Part shown: positions 39,338 through 48,036 of the stretch, piece after piece
Layout of the letters: each line of letters opens with the position of its first letter
How positions within the stretch are numbered: position 1 is the first letter of the stretch
Assembly: GCA_013306675.1 (NCBI GenBank)
Contig: JABLUY010000138.1
Span: 35,664-99,663, forward strand
Direction: 5' to 3'
From: Thraustochytrium sp. TN22
Lineage: Eukaryota; Sar; Bigyra; Thraustochytrida; Thraustochytriidae
DNA length: 64,000 nt
Translations under genes and position numbers: made by a program
Notes under the pieces: model-generated
What the model was told of the DNA's origin: nothing
The model's input: the letters and a program-made list of their open reading frames with translations, nothing else
The model's database searches: none

Positions 39338-41017
39338 ATGGCGGTCGCGATGAGCAGGATGCGCATGGTGCTGCGGCTGGCCGCCCTGGTGGGCCTCCTG
39401 GCCGGGGCGAAGCGGCTGGTGTCTTTCGTGCTCTTCACGCTGCGCACGCACAGGTATCGGTTGCAGCTGCCCGCGCTGCCGCGCAACCCGGAGGAGGAGC
39501 ACCCGGTGCTGGGCTGGGTGGCGTCGCAGACGTTCTTGAAGGGGCGCAAGCTGGACTCGGACGTGATGCGCAAGCGCATGCTCTATGGGATGCGCATGAT
39601 GCTGGAGCAGAACCCGGAACTGCGCAAGGAGGGCATCGTGAACCTGTGGCTGCTCAACACGGACCTGGCGCGGCGCGTGCCCAACACGATGGCGGTGGTC
39701 ATCGTACACGGCACCAACGAGGTGCGCGAGCTGCTGTCGGCCAAGAACCTGGACAACCTGACCAAGGGCCAGGCGTACGAGATCAGCTCGCCGCTGATCG
39801 GGCGCAGCATCCTGAGCACCTCGGGCCCGGAGTGGCACGACCAGCGGCTCATCCTGGAGCACGGCTTCAAGGACGAGCTGCTGCGCAGCGCGCTGGGCGC
39901 CGCGACTACGACGGTGCAGCAGTTCGTGGACAAGCTGCACGGCGTGGCGGCCCGCGGCGACACCTTTGAGGCGAGCGAGGAGACGCTCAAGCTGACCATG
40001 GACGTGCTGGGCAAGTTCGCCTTTTCGTACGACTTCGGCAGCGTGGTTGCGCCGACCTCGGCGGACGCGCCGCTGTACAATTGCTTCCAGACCATTTTGA
40101 GCACGCTCAACTTCCGTACGGTCATGCCGGCGCTGCATCACACGCGCGCCGTGCCGATCCCCATGAACCGGCGCTTCGACGCGGCCATGGCCAAGCTACG
40201 CGGCCACGTCAAGGCCATCGTGCAGCGGCGGGAGGCCGAGGCGCGGCCGGCGGACGCGGACCCACAGGACCTGCTGGACGTCATGCTGCGCACGACTGTG
40301 CCCGGGACCGACCGCAAGCTGTCCGAGCACCAGATTGTCGACAACATCCAGACCATGCTCTTTGCGGGCCACGACACGACGGCCAACGTGCTTACCATGA
40401 CCCTGTACCAGCTGGCCGAGGACCGCACGGGCATCGTGCAGCGGCTGCGCGAGGAGTTCGAGGCCGTGCTTGGCACGGACAAGGACAAGGACCCGAGCTT
40501 TGACGACCTGCAGAAGCTTCGCGTCATGGACGCCGTGCTGATCGAGGTCATGCGCCTCCACCCGCCCGCGGGCTTTACGCGGCGGCCAACCAAGGATATC
40601 AAGATCGGCAAGTACGTCATCCCGCGCGGCATCGAGCTCGTCATCTTCCCCAACCTTACCCAGCGCGACCCGGCGCAGTACGACCGTCCCAATGACTTCG
40701 TGCCAGACCGCTGGCTTGAACGCCTCGAGAAGGACAACCTGCCGCTCAAGACCGAGGTGGCCGTCCTGGGTCGCCACTTCGCCTTTCTGCCCTTTAGCCT
40801 CGGCGCGCGCAACTGTGTCGGCCGCAGCCTCGCGGCCAACCTCGAGCTCAAGCTCGCGCTCGTCAAGCTGCTGCAGAACTTCGACTTTGAGCACCACCCG
40901 GGCAAGGACTTTCAGGAGGACCCCATCGTCTGGATGACGCTCAACCCGTGCCCGATCCACCTGCGGCCCATGCCGCGCGAGCCCAGCAGAGAGGGCAAGC
41001 AAGCGGCGGCTGAGTAA
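39338..41017 (+). CDS. Cytochrome P450, array member 1 (subgroup A)
   Basis: A 559-residue microsomal-type P450. The start is the ATG at 39338; upstream in-frame sequence begins only at a GTG. An N-terminal hydrophobic anchor (LRLAALVGLLAGAKRLVSFVLF) leads into the Pro-rich hinge LPALPRNPEEEHP. The I-helix is AGHDTT (343-348), with Asp-Thr pair for oxygen activation. The K-helix ExxR is E403/R406, then FVPDRW and the heme loop FSLGARNCVG with Cys493 as the thiolate ligand. All canonical features of an active monooxygenase are present. With members 6 and 7 it has a TVPGTDRKL stretch before the I-helix that members 2-5 lack. The substrate is unknown. Its last 70 bases and 3' flank closely match member 2. 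Confidence 0.93.
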   Translation: MAVAMSRMRMVLRLAALVGLLAGAKRLVSFVLFTLRTHRYRLQLPALPRNPEEEHPVLGWVASQTFLKGRKLDSDVMRKRMLYGMRMMLEQNPELRKEGIVNLWLLNTDLARRVPNTMAVVIVHGTNEVRELLSAKNLDNLTKGQAYEISSPLIGRSILSTSGPEWHDQRLILEHGFKDELLRSALGAATTTVQQFVDKLHGVAARGDTFEASEETLKLTMDVLGKFAFSYDFGSVVAPTSADAPLYNCFQTILSTLNFRTVMPALHHTRAVPIPMNRRFDAAMAKLRGHVKAIVQRREAEARPADADPQDLLDVMLRTTVPGTDRKLSEHQIVDNIQTMLFAGHDTTANVLTMTLYQLAEDRTGIVQRLREEFEAVLGTDKDKDPSFDDLQKLRVMDAVLIEVMRLHPPAGFTRRPTKDIKIGKYVIPRGIELVIFPNLTQRDPAQYDRPNDFVPDRWLERLEKDNLPLKTEVAVLGRHFAFLPFSLGARNCVGRSLAANLELKLALVKLLQNFDFEHHPGKDFQEDPIVWMTLNPCPIHLRPMPREPSREGKQAAAE

Positions 41018-41569
41018 AAGTCAGTGAGGCGTGCACTGGCGACACAGAGAATCTTTCTTTTCTGGTTACCATGGTACTGGTAATGTGCTGTTGCTGTTGT
41101 TGCATGCTGTTGCGCGCTGTCGCGTACCCGGATGGTATCCACACCGAACCGAGAATGTAGAGTCCGAGTCGGACCCGTCGGACCCGTCGGACCCGGACCC
41201 GACCCGGAGAACTCCGGGGAACAACTGGCATGCCTGCCATGTCAGCTTCCGAACTCATGTCATGGTCAGGGTCCGGCCAGTGGCCACTGCGCAGGCGACG
41301 AACGTCACGGTCCGAGTCTTCAGTGCCGTGAAGGTCTTCCCGGTCTTTCGCCGCGCCGCGATCTGCCGCAGTCTTCCAAAGTTCCGACGCATTGGCACCT
41401 AATAACGTTCAACTTACCACTTATCACTCACTGGCAGGCTGCCACGACTGCATCATGCCAAGTCTTGCCAGTTGGCGGGGACCCCGGCGCGCCTCCGAGT
41501 CCCATGGCCAGTCGAGTCACGAGGCGCCGCACATGCAAACCCAAACTCGAAACAACCCAGAAAAAGGCG
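41018..41569. other. Intergenic region, P450-1 to P450-2
   Basis: No gene. Contains an AT-richer TCTTTCTTTTCTGG stretch, a (GTTGCT) motif, (GGACCCGTC)n at 41170-41205 and a block near 41275-41310 that is repeated upstream of P450-3. This is the promoter candidate of P450-2. Confidence 0.6.
41279..41306 (+). promoter_or_regulatory. Upstream block shared by P450-2 and P450-3 (copy a)
   Basis: AGTGGCCACTGC followed by GCAGGCGACGAACGTC occurs about 270-290 bases before the P450-2 start, and the same words occur before P450-3. Conservation in an otherwise degraded spacer suggests either a kept regulatory element or simply the age of the duplication. Confidence 0.4.
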
Positions 41570-43213
41570 ATGCTCGCAGCCATCAAAAAGGTGCTCAAGC
41601 TCGCGGCCGCGCTGGGCGCGGCCGAGGCGGTCCGGAGGCTGCTGCGCTTCGCCGCCTTCGCGTGGAGGTGCTACTGGTTCAGGCTGCGGCTGCCGGAGCT
41701 GCCGAACGACCCGACGCGCGAGCACCCGTGGCTCGGGTGGCTCGCTTCCGAGACCTTCCTCGATGGCCTGCCTTTGGACTCGGAGAGCTGGCGCGTGCGA
41801 CTCATGCGCGGACTGCGGCGTGCGCTGGAGAGCGACCCTGAGCTGCGCAAGAAGGGCGTGCTCAACCTGTGGTTCATCAACACGGCGCTCGCGCGCAGCG
41901 TGCCCAACACCATGAGCATGATTGTGATACACGGCGCGAACGAAGTCCGTGAGCTACTCGCTGCCAAGAACCTGGATTATCTCGCCAAGGGTCAGAGCTA
42001 CGAGATTAGCGCCCCACTCATGGGCCGCAGCGTGCTGTCAACGCGCGGCAAGGAGTGGCATGACCAACGCGTCGTGCTCGAGCACGGCTTCACGGATGAG
42101 GTTCTGCGGAGCAAGATGGACGCATCGACTGCCTCGGTGCGCCAGCTCGTGGCCAAGCTGGAGGGCGTGGCGGCGAGAGGCGAGACCTTTGAGGCCGGCG
42201 AGGAGCTGGCCAAGCTGGCCATGGACATCATCGGGAACTTTGCATTCTCGTACGAGTTTGGCTGCGTCGCTGCCACGGACAAAGTTGAGCTGTACGAGAG
42301 CTTCAAGACTATACTGAGCACGCTCGGCTATCGTGCCTTCTTACCGCAGCTGCACTACCTGCGCTGGGTTCCGGTGCCCGCGAATCGCCGCTTCGACCGC
42401 GCCATCGCGAGCCTCCGCGCCAAGGTGCGCATGATCCTGGAGAAGCGCGAGGCCGAGGCGCGCCCTGCAGATGCCGCGCCGCGCGATCTTCTTGATGCAA
42501 TGCTCCAGGCAAAGATGTCGCGGCGGCAGATGGAGGACAACATCCAGACGATGCTCTTCGCGGGCCACGACACCACCGCAAACGTGCTGACCATGGCGCT
42601 CTACCAGCTGGCGGAAGACCGCAATGGCCTCGTGCATCGCCTGCGCGAGGAGATGCAGGCCGTGGTGGGCACAGCCAAGGACGCGGACCCCAGCTTCGAC
42701 GACCTGCAGAAGCTGCGGTTGATGGACGCCTTCCTCCTTGAGGTGCTGCGACTGCATCCACCCGCGATGTTCACGCGCAAGCTGCTCCAGGATCTGCGCA
42801 TCGGCGATTACATGCTTCCTCGCGGCATCGAGGTGGCCGTCATTCCCAACTTTGTGCAGCGCGACCCGGACCAGTACGCGCGCCCCAACGAGTGCCTCCC
42901 TGACCGCTGGCTTGCGCGCCTCGAAAAGGACAACTTGCCGCTCAAGACGCAGGCTGCCGTCCTGGGCCATCAGTTTGCGTTTCTGCCCTTCAGCCTCGGC
43001 GCTCGCAACTGCGTTGGTCGCAATCTCGTCGCCAACCTCGAGCTCAAGCTCGCGCTCGTCAAGCTGCTGCAGAACTTCGACTTTGAGCACCTCCCGGGCC
43101 CCGATTTCCAGGAGGACCCGACTCTGTGGATGACGCTCAACCCGTGCCCGATCCACCTGCGGCCCGTGCCGCGCGAGCCCAGCAGAGAGGGCAAGCAAGC
43201 GGCGGCTGAGTAA
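41570..43213 (+). CDS. Cytochrome P450, array member 2 (subgroup B)
   Basis: A 547-residue P450. The ATG at 41570 gives MLAAIKKVLKLAAALGAAEA, matching the N-termini of members 3-5; the open frame upstream is spacer sequence. Anchor helix, then LPELPNDP hinge and REHPWLGW. I-helix AGHDTT (331-336), ExxR E391/R394, CLPDRW, heme loop FSLGARNCVG with Cys481. In place of the TVPGTDRKL loop it has the shorter LQAKMSRRQMED. The 3' end and first bases after the stop are nearly identical to member 1 of the other subgroup, which indicates gene conversion across subgroups. The stop codon sits inside a 39-bp tandem duplication. Confidence 0.93.
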   Translation: MLAAIKKVLKLAAALGAAEAVRRLLRFAAFAWRCYWFRLRLPELPNDPTREHPWLGWLASETFLDGLPLDSESWRVRLMRGLRRALESDPELRKKGVLNLWFINTALARSVPNTMSMIVIHGANEVRELLAAKNLDYLAKGQSYEISAPLMGRSVLSTRGKEWHDQRVVLEHGFTDEVLRSKMDASTASVRQLVAKLEGVAARGETFEAGEELAKLAMDIIGNFAFSYEFGCVAATDKVELYESFKTILSTLGYRAFLPQLHYLRWVPVPANRRFDRAIASLRAKVRMILEKREAEARPADAAPRDLLDAMLQAKMSRRQMEDNIQTMLFAGHDTTANVLTMALYQLAEDRNGLVHRLREEMQAVVGTAKDADPSFDDLQKLRLMDAFLLEVLRLHPPAMFTRKLLQDLRIGDYMLPRGIEVAVIPNFVQRDPDQYARPNECLPDRWLARLEKDNLPLKTQAAVLGHQFAFLPFSLGARNCVGRNLVANLELKLALVKLLQNFDFEHLPGPDFQEDPTLWMTLNPCPIHLRPVPREPSREGKQAAAE

Positions 43214-43280
43214 AAGTCGGTGTGGCGCGAAGACACAGAGTCGGCTGAGTAAAAGTCGATGTGGCGCGAAGACACAGAGT
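43203..43280 (+). repeat. 39-bp tandem duplication spanning the P450-2 stop codon
   Basis: Units 43203-43241 and 43242-43280 differ at a single base. Each carries GGCTGAGTAAAAGTC, so the end of the coding region and the stop are duplicated downstream. Confidence 0.93.
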
Positions 43281-43752
43281 CTTTTCTTTTCTTTCAGCCA
43301 CAGCTGCGTTACTTTACGTGCCGTTGCTGCTGTTGCGTGTTGTTGCGTGCTGATGCGTCTGTTGCAGTTGCATGCTGCTGCGTACCCGGGCCAGAGTCGC
43401 GCCAGGACCGGAGATTTTTGGCAGCGTCGTCCGAGCTCATGCCAGCGTCCGGACAGTGGCCACTGCAGGCGGAGCCACTGCAGGCGACGAACGTCCGCCG
43501 TGGAGGTCTTCGCAGTCTTCCGCTGCGCCGCGGTCTTCCGCGGTCTTCCGACTCGGTGGTAGTACTACTAAGCTACTACCTGGCGGATACCATCGTGGTG
43601 GTACCGAGTACCAGTACCCAGGCCTGGTATCTTCCTCCCCATCGTCACGCATCGTCACCACGTAGACCTGCAGGACTTGCCAAGGGGCGGGGACCCCCGC
43701 GCGTCTCGATGCCTGCGCGCCGCGCCGCGCATGCAGACCCCAAACAACCAAG
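43214..43752. other. Intergenic region, P450-2 to P450-3
   Basis: No gene. Homologous in patches to the spacer before P450-2, including a TCTTTTCTTTTC tract and a GTTGCTGCTGTTGCGTG stretch, so each duplication unit carried its own promoter. GGTACC-like palindromes cluster at 43595-43625. Confidence 0.65.
43455..43500 (+). promoter_or_regulatory. Upstream block shared by P450-2 and P450-3 (copy b)
   Basis: The AGTGGCCACTGC and GCAGGCGACGAACGTC words recur here, with a 15-base internal duplication (GCCACTGCAGGCG repeated). It lies about 255-300 bases before the P450-3 start, a position similar to copy a. Confidence 0.4.
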
Positions 43753-45408
43753 ATGAAGCCAACGCTCGCGGCCATCAAGAAGGTGCTCACGCTCGCGGCC
43801 GCGTTGGGCGCGGCTGAGGCAGTCCGGAGGCTGCTGCGCTTCGCCGCCTACGTCTGGAGGGTGCACAGGTGCTTGGTGCAGCTGCCGCAGCTGCCGAACG
43901 ACCCGACGCGCGAGCACCCGTGGCTCGGGTGGCTCGCGTCCGAGGCCTTCCTCGATGACCTGCCTGTGAACTCGGAGAACTGGCGCGTGGGACTCATGCG
44001 CGGGCTGCGGCGTGCGCTGGAGAGCAACCCGGAACTGCGCAAGAAGGGCGTGCTTAACCTGTGGCTCGTCAACACGGCGCTCGCGCGCAGCGTGCCCAAC
44101 ACCATGGGCTTGGTTCTGGTACACGGTGCGAATGAAGTCCGTGAGCTACTGTCGGCCAAAAACCTGGACCACCTCGCCAAGGGCCAGAGCTACGAGGTTG
44201 CCGGCCCGCTCATCGGCCACAGCGTGCTGTCGACGCGAGGCAAGGAGTGGCATGACCAACGCGTCGTGCTCGAGCACGGCTTCGCGGATGAGATTCTGCG
44301 GAGCAAGATGGACTCAGCGACTGCCTCGGTGCGCCAGCTTGTGGCCAAGCTGCAGAGCGTGGCGGCGAGAGGCGAGACCTTTGAGGCCGGCGAGGAGCTG
44401 GCCAAGCTGACCATGGACATCATCGGAAACTTTGCCTTTTCGTGCGAGCTTGGCTGCGTCGCTGCCACGGACCAAGTTGGCCTGTACGAGAGCTTCAAGA
44501 CTATACTGAGCACGCTCGGCTATCGTGCCTTCTTGCCGCCGCTGCACTACCTGCGCTGGGTTCCGGTGCCTGCGAATCGCCGCTTCGACCGCGCCATCGC
44601 GAGCCTCCGCGCCCAGGTGCGCGTGATTTTAGAGAAGCGCGAGGCCGAGGCGCGCCCTGCAGATGCCGCGCCACGCGATCTCCTGGATGCAATGCTGCAG
44701 GCAAAGATGTCGCGGCGGCAGATGGAGGACAACATCCAGACGATGATCTTTGCGGGCCACGACACAACCGCAAACGTGCTGACCATGGCGCTCTACCAGC
44801 TGGCGGAAGACCGCGACGGCATCGTGCATCGCCTGCGCGAGGAGATTCAGGCCGTGGTGGGCACAGCAAAGGACGCGGACCCCAGCTTCGACGACCTGCA
44901 GAAGCTGCGGTTGATGGACGCCTTCCTCCTCGAGGTGCTGCGACTGTATCCACCGGTGGTCTTCACGCGCAAGCTGCTCCGGGACATGCGCATCGGCAAC
45001 TACATGATTCCGCGCGACACTGAGGTGGGCATTATCTCTAACTTTGCGCATCGCGACCCGGATGAGTACGCGCGCCCCAACGAATGCCTCCCTGACCGCT
45101 GGCTTGCGCGCCTCGAAAAGGACAACTTGCCGCTCAAGACTCAGGCCACCGTGCTAGGTCGCCAGTTTGCGTTTCTGCCCTTTAGCCTCGGCGCTCGCAA
45201 CTGCGTTGGTCGCAGTCTCGCCGCCAACCTCGAACTCAAGCTCGCGCTCGTCAAGCTGCTGCAGAACTTCGACTTTGAGCACCACCCTGGCGAGGACTTT
45301 CAGAAGGACCCGATTGTCTGGCTAACGCTCAATCCGTGCCCGATTCACCTGCGGCCCTTGCCGCGCACGCCCAACAAGGAGGGCCAGCAGCCTGCGAGCC
45401 ACCATTGA
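43753..45408 (+). CDS. Cytochrome P450, array member 3 (subgroup B)
   Basis: 551 residues from the ATG at 43753 (MKPTLAAIKKVLTLAAALGA). Anchor helix, LPQLPNDP hinge, I-helix AGHDTT (334-339), ExxR E394/R397, CLPDRW, heme loop FSLGARNCVG with Cys484. It is very close to member 2 over the middle of the protein and differs mainly in the B-C region and around the K-helix (LRLYPPVVFTRKLL against LRLHPPAMFTRKLL), which lines the substrate pocket. Its last 80 bases are duplicated immediately downstream. Confidence 0.93.
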   Translation: MKPTLAAIKKVLTLAAALGAAEAVRRLLRFAAYVWRVHRCLVQLPQLPNDPTREHPWLGWLASEAFLDDLPVNSENWRVGLMRGLRRALESNPELRKKGVLNLWLVNTALARSVPNTMGLVLVHGANEVRELLSAKNLDHLAKGQSYEVAGPLIGHSVLSTRGKEWHDQRVVLEHGFADEILRSKMDSATASVRQLVAKLQSVAARGETFEAGEELAKLTMDIIGNFAFSCELGCVAATDQVGLYESFKTILSTLGYRAFLPPLHYLRWVPVPANRRFDRAIASLRAQVRVILEKREAEARPADAAPRDLLDAMLQAKMSRRQMEDNIQTMIFAGHDTTANVLTMALYQLAEDRDGIVHRLREEIQAVVGTAKDADPSFDDLQKLRLMDAFLLEVLRLYPPVVFTRKLLRDMRIGNYMIPRDTEVGIISNFAHRDPDEYARPNECLPDRWLARLEKDNLPLKTQATVLGRQFAFLPFSLGARNCVGRSLAANLELKLALVKLLQNFDFEHHPGEDFQKDPIVWLTLNPCPIHLRPLPRTPNKEGQQPASHH

Positions 45409-45490
45409 ACAACATGTGCCCGATTCACCTGCGGCCCTTGCCGCGCACGCCCAACAAGGAGGGCAAGCAGCCTGCGAGCCACCATTGAAC
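45331..45490 (+). repeat. 80-bp tandem duplication of the P450-3 3' end
   Basis: 45336-45410 is repeated at 45416-45490 with one mismatch (GGGCCAGCAG against GGGCAAGCAG). The second copy reproduces the last 24 codons and stop of P450-3 outside the gene. Confidence 0.95.
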
Positions 45491-45639
45491 CATTAGCGAT
45501 TCTGGACCATGAAATGTAGTGGGGTCCCTTCGAAACCATGTGACCTACCGAAGTTACTTTGTCGAGGCTTCCGAGCCAGTCTGCGTTCAGTCTGTGTCCT
45601 CGAGACGCTCATAGTCTGCGACTTGACGCGCCAGCTGCG

Positions 45640-45830
45640 AGGTGGCCATCAATCCCAACTTTGCTCAGTGTGACCCAGGTCAGTAGTACGCGCATTCCCA
45701 ACAAGTGCCTCCTGACCGCTGGCGTGCGCGCCGGCGAGGTTGCCGCGCATCGCACTTGCGCTCGTCAATCTTGCGTTCGTCACGTGAAGCTTTTTGCGCT
45801 CGTCAGGAAGCGACCTGGCAGATCATTAGC
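45640..45830 (+). pseudogene. P450 relic (K-helix to C-terminal fragment)
   Basis: GAGGTGGCCATCAATCCCAA and the following bases match the segment after the ExxR motif of P450-2 (EVAVIPNFVQRDPDQYARPN). Here it reads EVAINPNFAQCDP, then hits in-frame stops and frameshifts, followed by a decayed CLPDRW-like region and a trace of the ALVKLL helix. The heme Cys loop is missing. It is too degraded to encode protein and marks a lost array member between P450-3 and P450-4. Confidence 0.75.
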
Positions 45831-46075
45831 GATGAGTGAGCCTCAACTCCAAGCAAGCCGCGACTGGACGACTCGGAGGCCGCTACAGACAGCGACCTTT
45901 AAAGCAAGCCCGGCAAGCCCAACGCTGGGCCCGTGTCCGCCCGTGGCTATGCCGTGTGGGTCGCCCACTCGGGTGAGGACCCCCCCTTGGACCACTGCAA
46001 ACCTTCCTGCATGAACAGCCCGACTCGGCCCTCCGAGTTGGGCCAGGTAGCAAGCAAACACGCAAGGAGGAAAAT
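45831..46075. other. Upstream region of P450-4
   Basis: No gene. Sequence between the P450 relic and the next intact member, ending in an A-rich GGAGGAAAAT before the ATG. TCGGGTGAGGACCCCCCCTT near 45973 has a weak counterpart at about 49835 upstream of the second relic. Confidence 0.5.
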
Positions 46076-47704
46076 ATGATCGCCATGCTTAAGAAGGTGC
46101 TCAAGCTCGCAGCTGCGTTGGGCGCGGCCGAGGCGGTCCGGAGGCTGGTTCGCTTCGCCGCCTTCACGTGGAGAATGCATAGGCACCTGCTGCAGCTGCC
46201 GCAGCTGCCAAACGACCCGAAGCGCGAGCACCCTTGGCTCGGGTGGGTCGCGTCCGAGACCTTCCTTGAAGGGCTGCCAGTCGACTCGGACAGCTGGCGC
46301 GTGCGACTCGTCCGTGGGATTCGGCTCGCGCTGGAGAGAGACCCGGAGCTGCGCAGGAAGGGCGTGCTCAACGTGTGGCTCCTCAACTCGGCGATCGCAC
46401 GCACAGTGCCCAACGCCATGGGTCTCGTCCTTGTGCACGGCGCAGACGAGATCCGCGAGCTCCTGTCGGCCAAGAACCTGGACGTTGCCGTCAAAGGCGA
46501 GAGCTACGAGATTGCGGGTCCCCTGATGGGCCGCAGCGTGCTGTCCGCGAACGGCGAGGAGTGGCACAAGCAGCGCGTCGTCCTTGATCGCGGCTTCGCG
46601 GATGAGGTCCTTCGCAGCAAGATGGGCGCCGCGACCGCGTCTATGCGCCAGCTCGTGGCCAAGCTGCAGGGCGTGGCGGAGCGGGTCGAGACCTTCGAAG
46701 CCGGCGAGGAGCTAGCCAAGCTGACCATGGACATCATCGGGAACTTTGCCTTCTCGTACGAGTTTGGCTGCGTCGCAGCGACGGACGAGGTGGAGCTGCA
46801 CGAGAGCTTCAAGACCATCATGGACACGCTGTGCTACCGCACTTTCGTGCCGATGCTGCATCGTCTGCGCTGGGTGCCCACGGAGGCGAACCGCCGCTTC
46901 GACCGTGCCATCGCGAGCCTGCGAGCCCACGTACGCGCCATTCTGGAGAAGTGCGAGGCGGAACCACGGCCGCCGGACGCTGGGCCCCGCGATCTCCTGG
47001 ACGTGATGCTGCAGGCGAAGATGCCGCGGCAGCAGATCGAGGACAACGTCCAGACGATGCTCTTCGCAGGCCACGACACGACGGCGAACACGCTCACGAT
47101 GGCGCTCTATCACCTGGCCGAGGATCGCAACGGCTTGGTGGATCGACTGCGTCAGGAGATCGCGGACGTGGTGGGCGCCGACTGGGATGCGGATCCCAGC
47201 TTCGAGGACCTTCAGAAGCTACGCCTGATGGACGCCTTCGTCCTCGAGGTGCTGCGGCTGCATCCGCCCGCTGGTTTCACGCGCAGGCTGCTCAAGGACA
47301 CGAACATCGGCGGCTACGTTCTGCCGCGCGGCATGGACGTGGGCATCCTGCCCACTTTTGCGCAGCGCGACCCTGCCGAGTTCGAGCGGCCGAACGAGTG
47401 CCTCCCCGACCGCTGGCTCGCGCGTCTCGACAAGGACAAGCTGCCCCTCAAGAGCGAGGTCACCGTGCTGAGTCGCCAGTTCGCACTTTTCCCCTTTAGC
47501 CTCGGCGCTCGAAACTGCGTGGGCCGAAGCCTGGCAGCCAACCTTGAGCTCAAGCTCGCGCTCGTCAAGCTCCTCCAGAACTTTGACTTTGAGCACCACC
47601 CGGGGCCGGACTTTCAGGAGGACCCGATCATCTGGATCACGCTCAATCCGTGCCCCATCCACTTGCGGCCGGTCCTGCGCGAGCCCAATCCTGCCCAAGG
47701 CTGA
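46076..47704 (+). CDS. Cytochrome P450, array member 4 (subgroup B)
   Basis: 542 residues from the ATG at 46076 (MIAMLKKVLKLAAALGAAEA). I-helix AGHDTT (A331), ExxR from E391, CLPDRW, heme loop FSLGARNCVG with Cys481. Bases 46416-46834 are identical, without gaps, to 48368-48786 of member 5, although the two genes differ clearly before and after. The N-terminal anchor and K-helix region (HPPAGFTRRLLKD) are its own. Everything needed for catalysis is present. Confidence 0.93.
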   Translation: MIAMLKKVLKLAAALGAAEAVRRLVRFAAFTWRMHRHLLQLPQLPNDPKREHPWLGWVASETFLEGLPVDSDSWRVRLVRGIRLALERDPELRRKGVLNVWLLNSAIARTVPNAMGLVLVHGADEIRELLSAKNLDVAVKGESYEIAGPLMGRSVLSANGEEWHKQRVVLDRGFADEVLRSKMGAATASMRQLVAKLQGVAERVETFEAGEELAKLTMDIIGNFAFSYEFGCVAATDEVELHESFKTIMDTLCYRTFVPMLHRLRWVPTEANRRFDRAIASLRAHVRAILEKCEAEPRPPDAGPRDLLDVMLQAKMPRQQIEDNVQTMLFAGHDTTANTLTMALYHLAEDRNGLVDRLRQEIADVVGADWDADPSFEDLQKLRLMDAFVLEVLRLHPPAGFTRRLLKDTNIGGYVLPRGMDVGILPTFAQRDPAEFERPNECLPDRWLARLDKDKLPLKSEVTVLSRQFALFPFSLGARNCVGRSLAANLELKLALVKLLQNFDFEHHPGPDFQEDPIIWITLNPCPIHLRPVLREPNPAQG

Positions 47705-48036
47705 GCAGCGCGGCCTGGCAGCTCGCGCCTGACAGCGCCGAGCCTCTGACCGTGACTCGGACACAGTCTTCGCGCGCAGCTGGCTGGTCAGTGTCCACGG
47801 CTGACTAAAAGTGCCAGTGAACCTCGAAGTCCGAGTCCGCCGAGTCCGAGTCGAAAGCCAGCGAGAGTTGAGGGAGTCCCTTTGCCTAGCTTAACTAAGG
47901 GCCAAAGCGGCGCTATTTCGTGAGCAGACTTGCACATAATCTTCCGGGTCCCTTTGGCGCCACTTGAGTCAATTACTAAAAGGATCGCACGCCCCGGACG
48001 CCTGCGCGTGCAGTCTGGCAACCTGGTAATCTAAAA
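47705..48036. other. Intergenic region, P450-4 to P450-5
   Basis: 332 bases, no gene. Contains a doubled GTCCGAGTCCGCCGAGTCCGAGTC element at 47828-47851, similar to the array at 38754. Confidence 0.6.

Noticed and set aside
41132-41569. 146-codon N-terminal extension of P450-2
   Set aside because: It reads through promoter sequence shared with the P450-3 spacer; the start at 41570 matches the N-termini of its paralogues.
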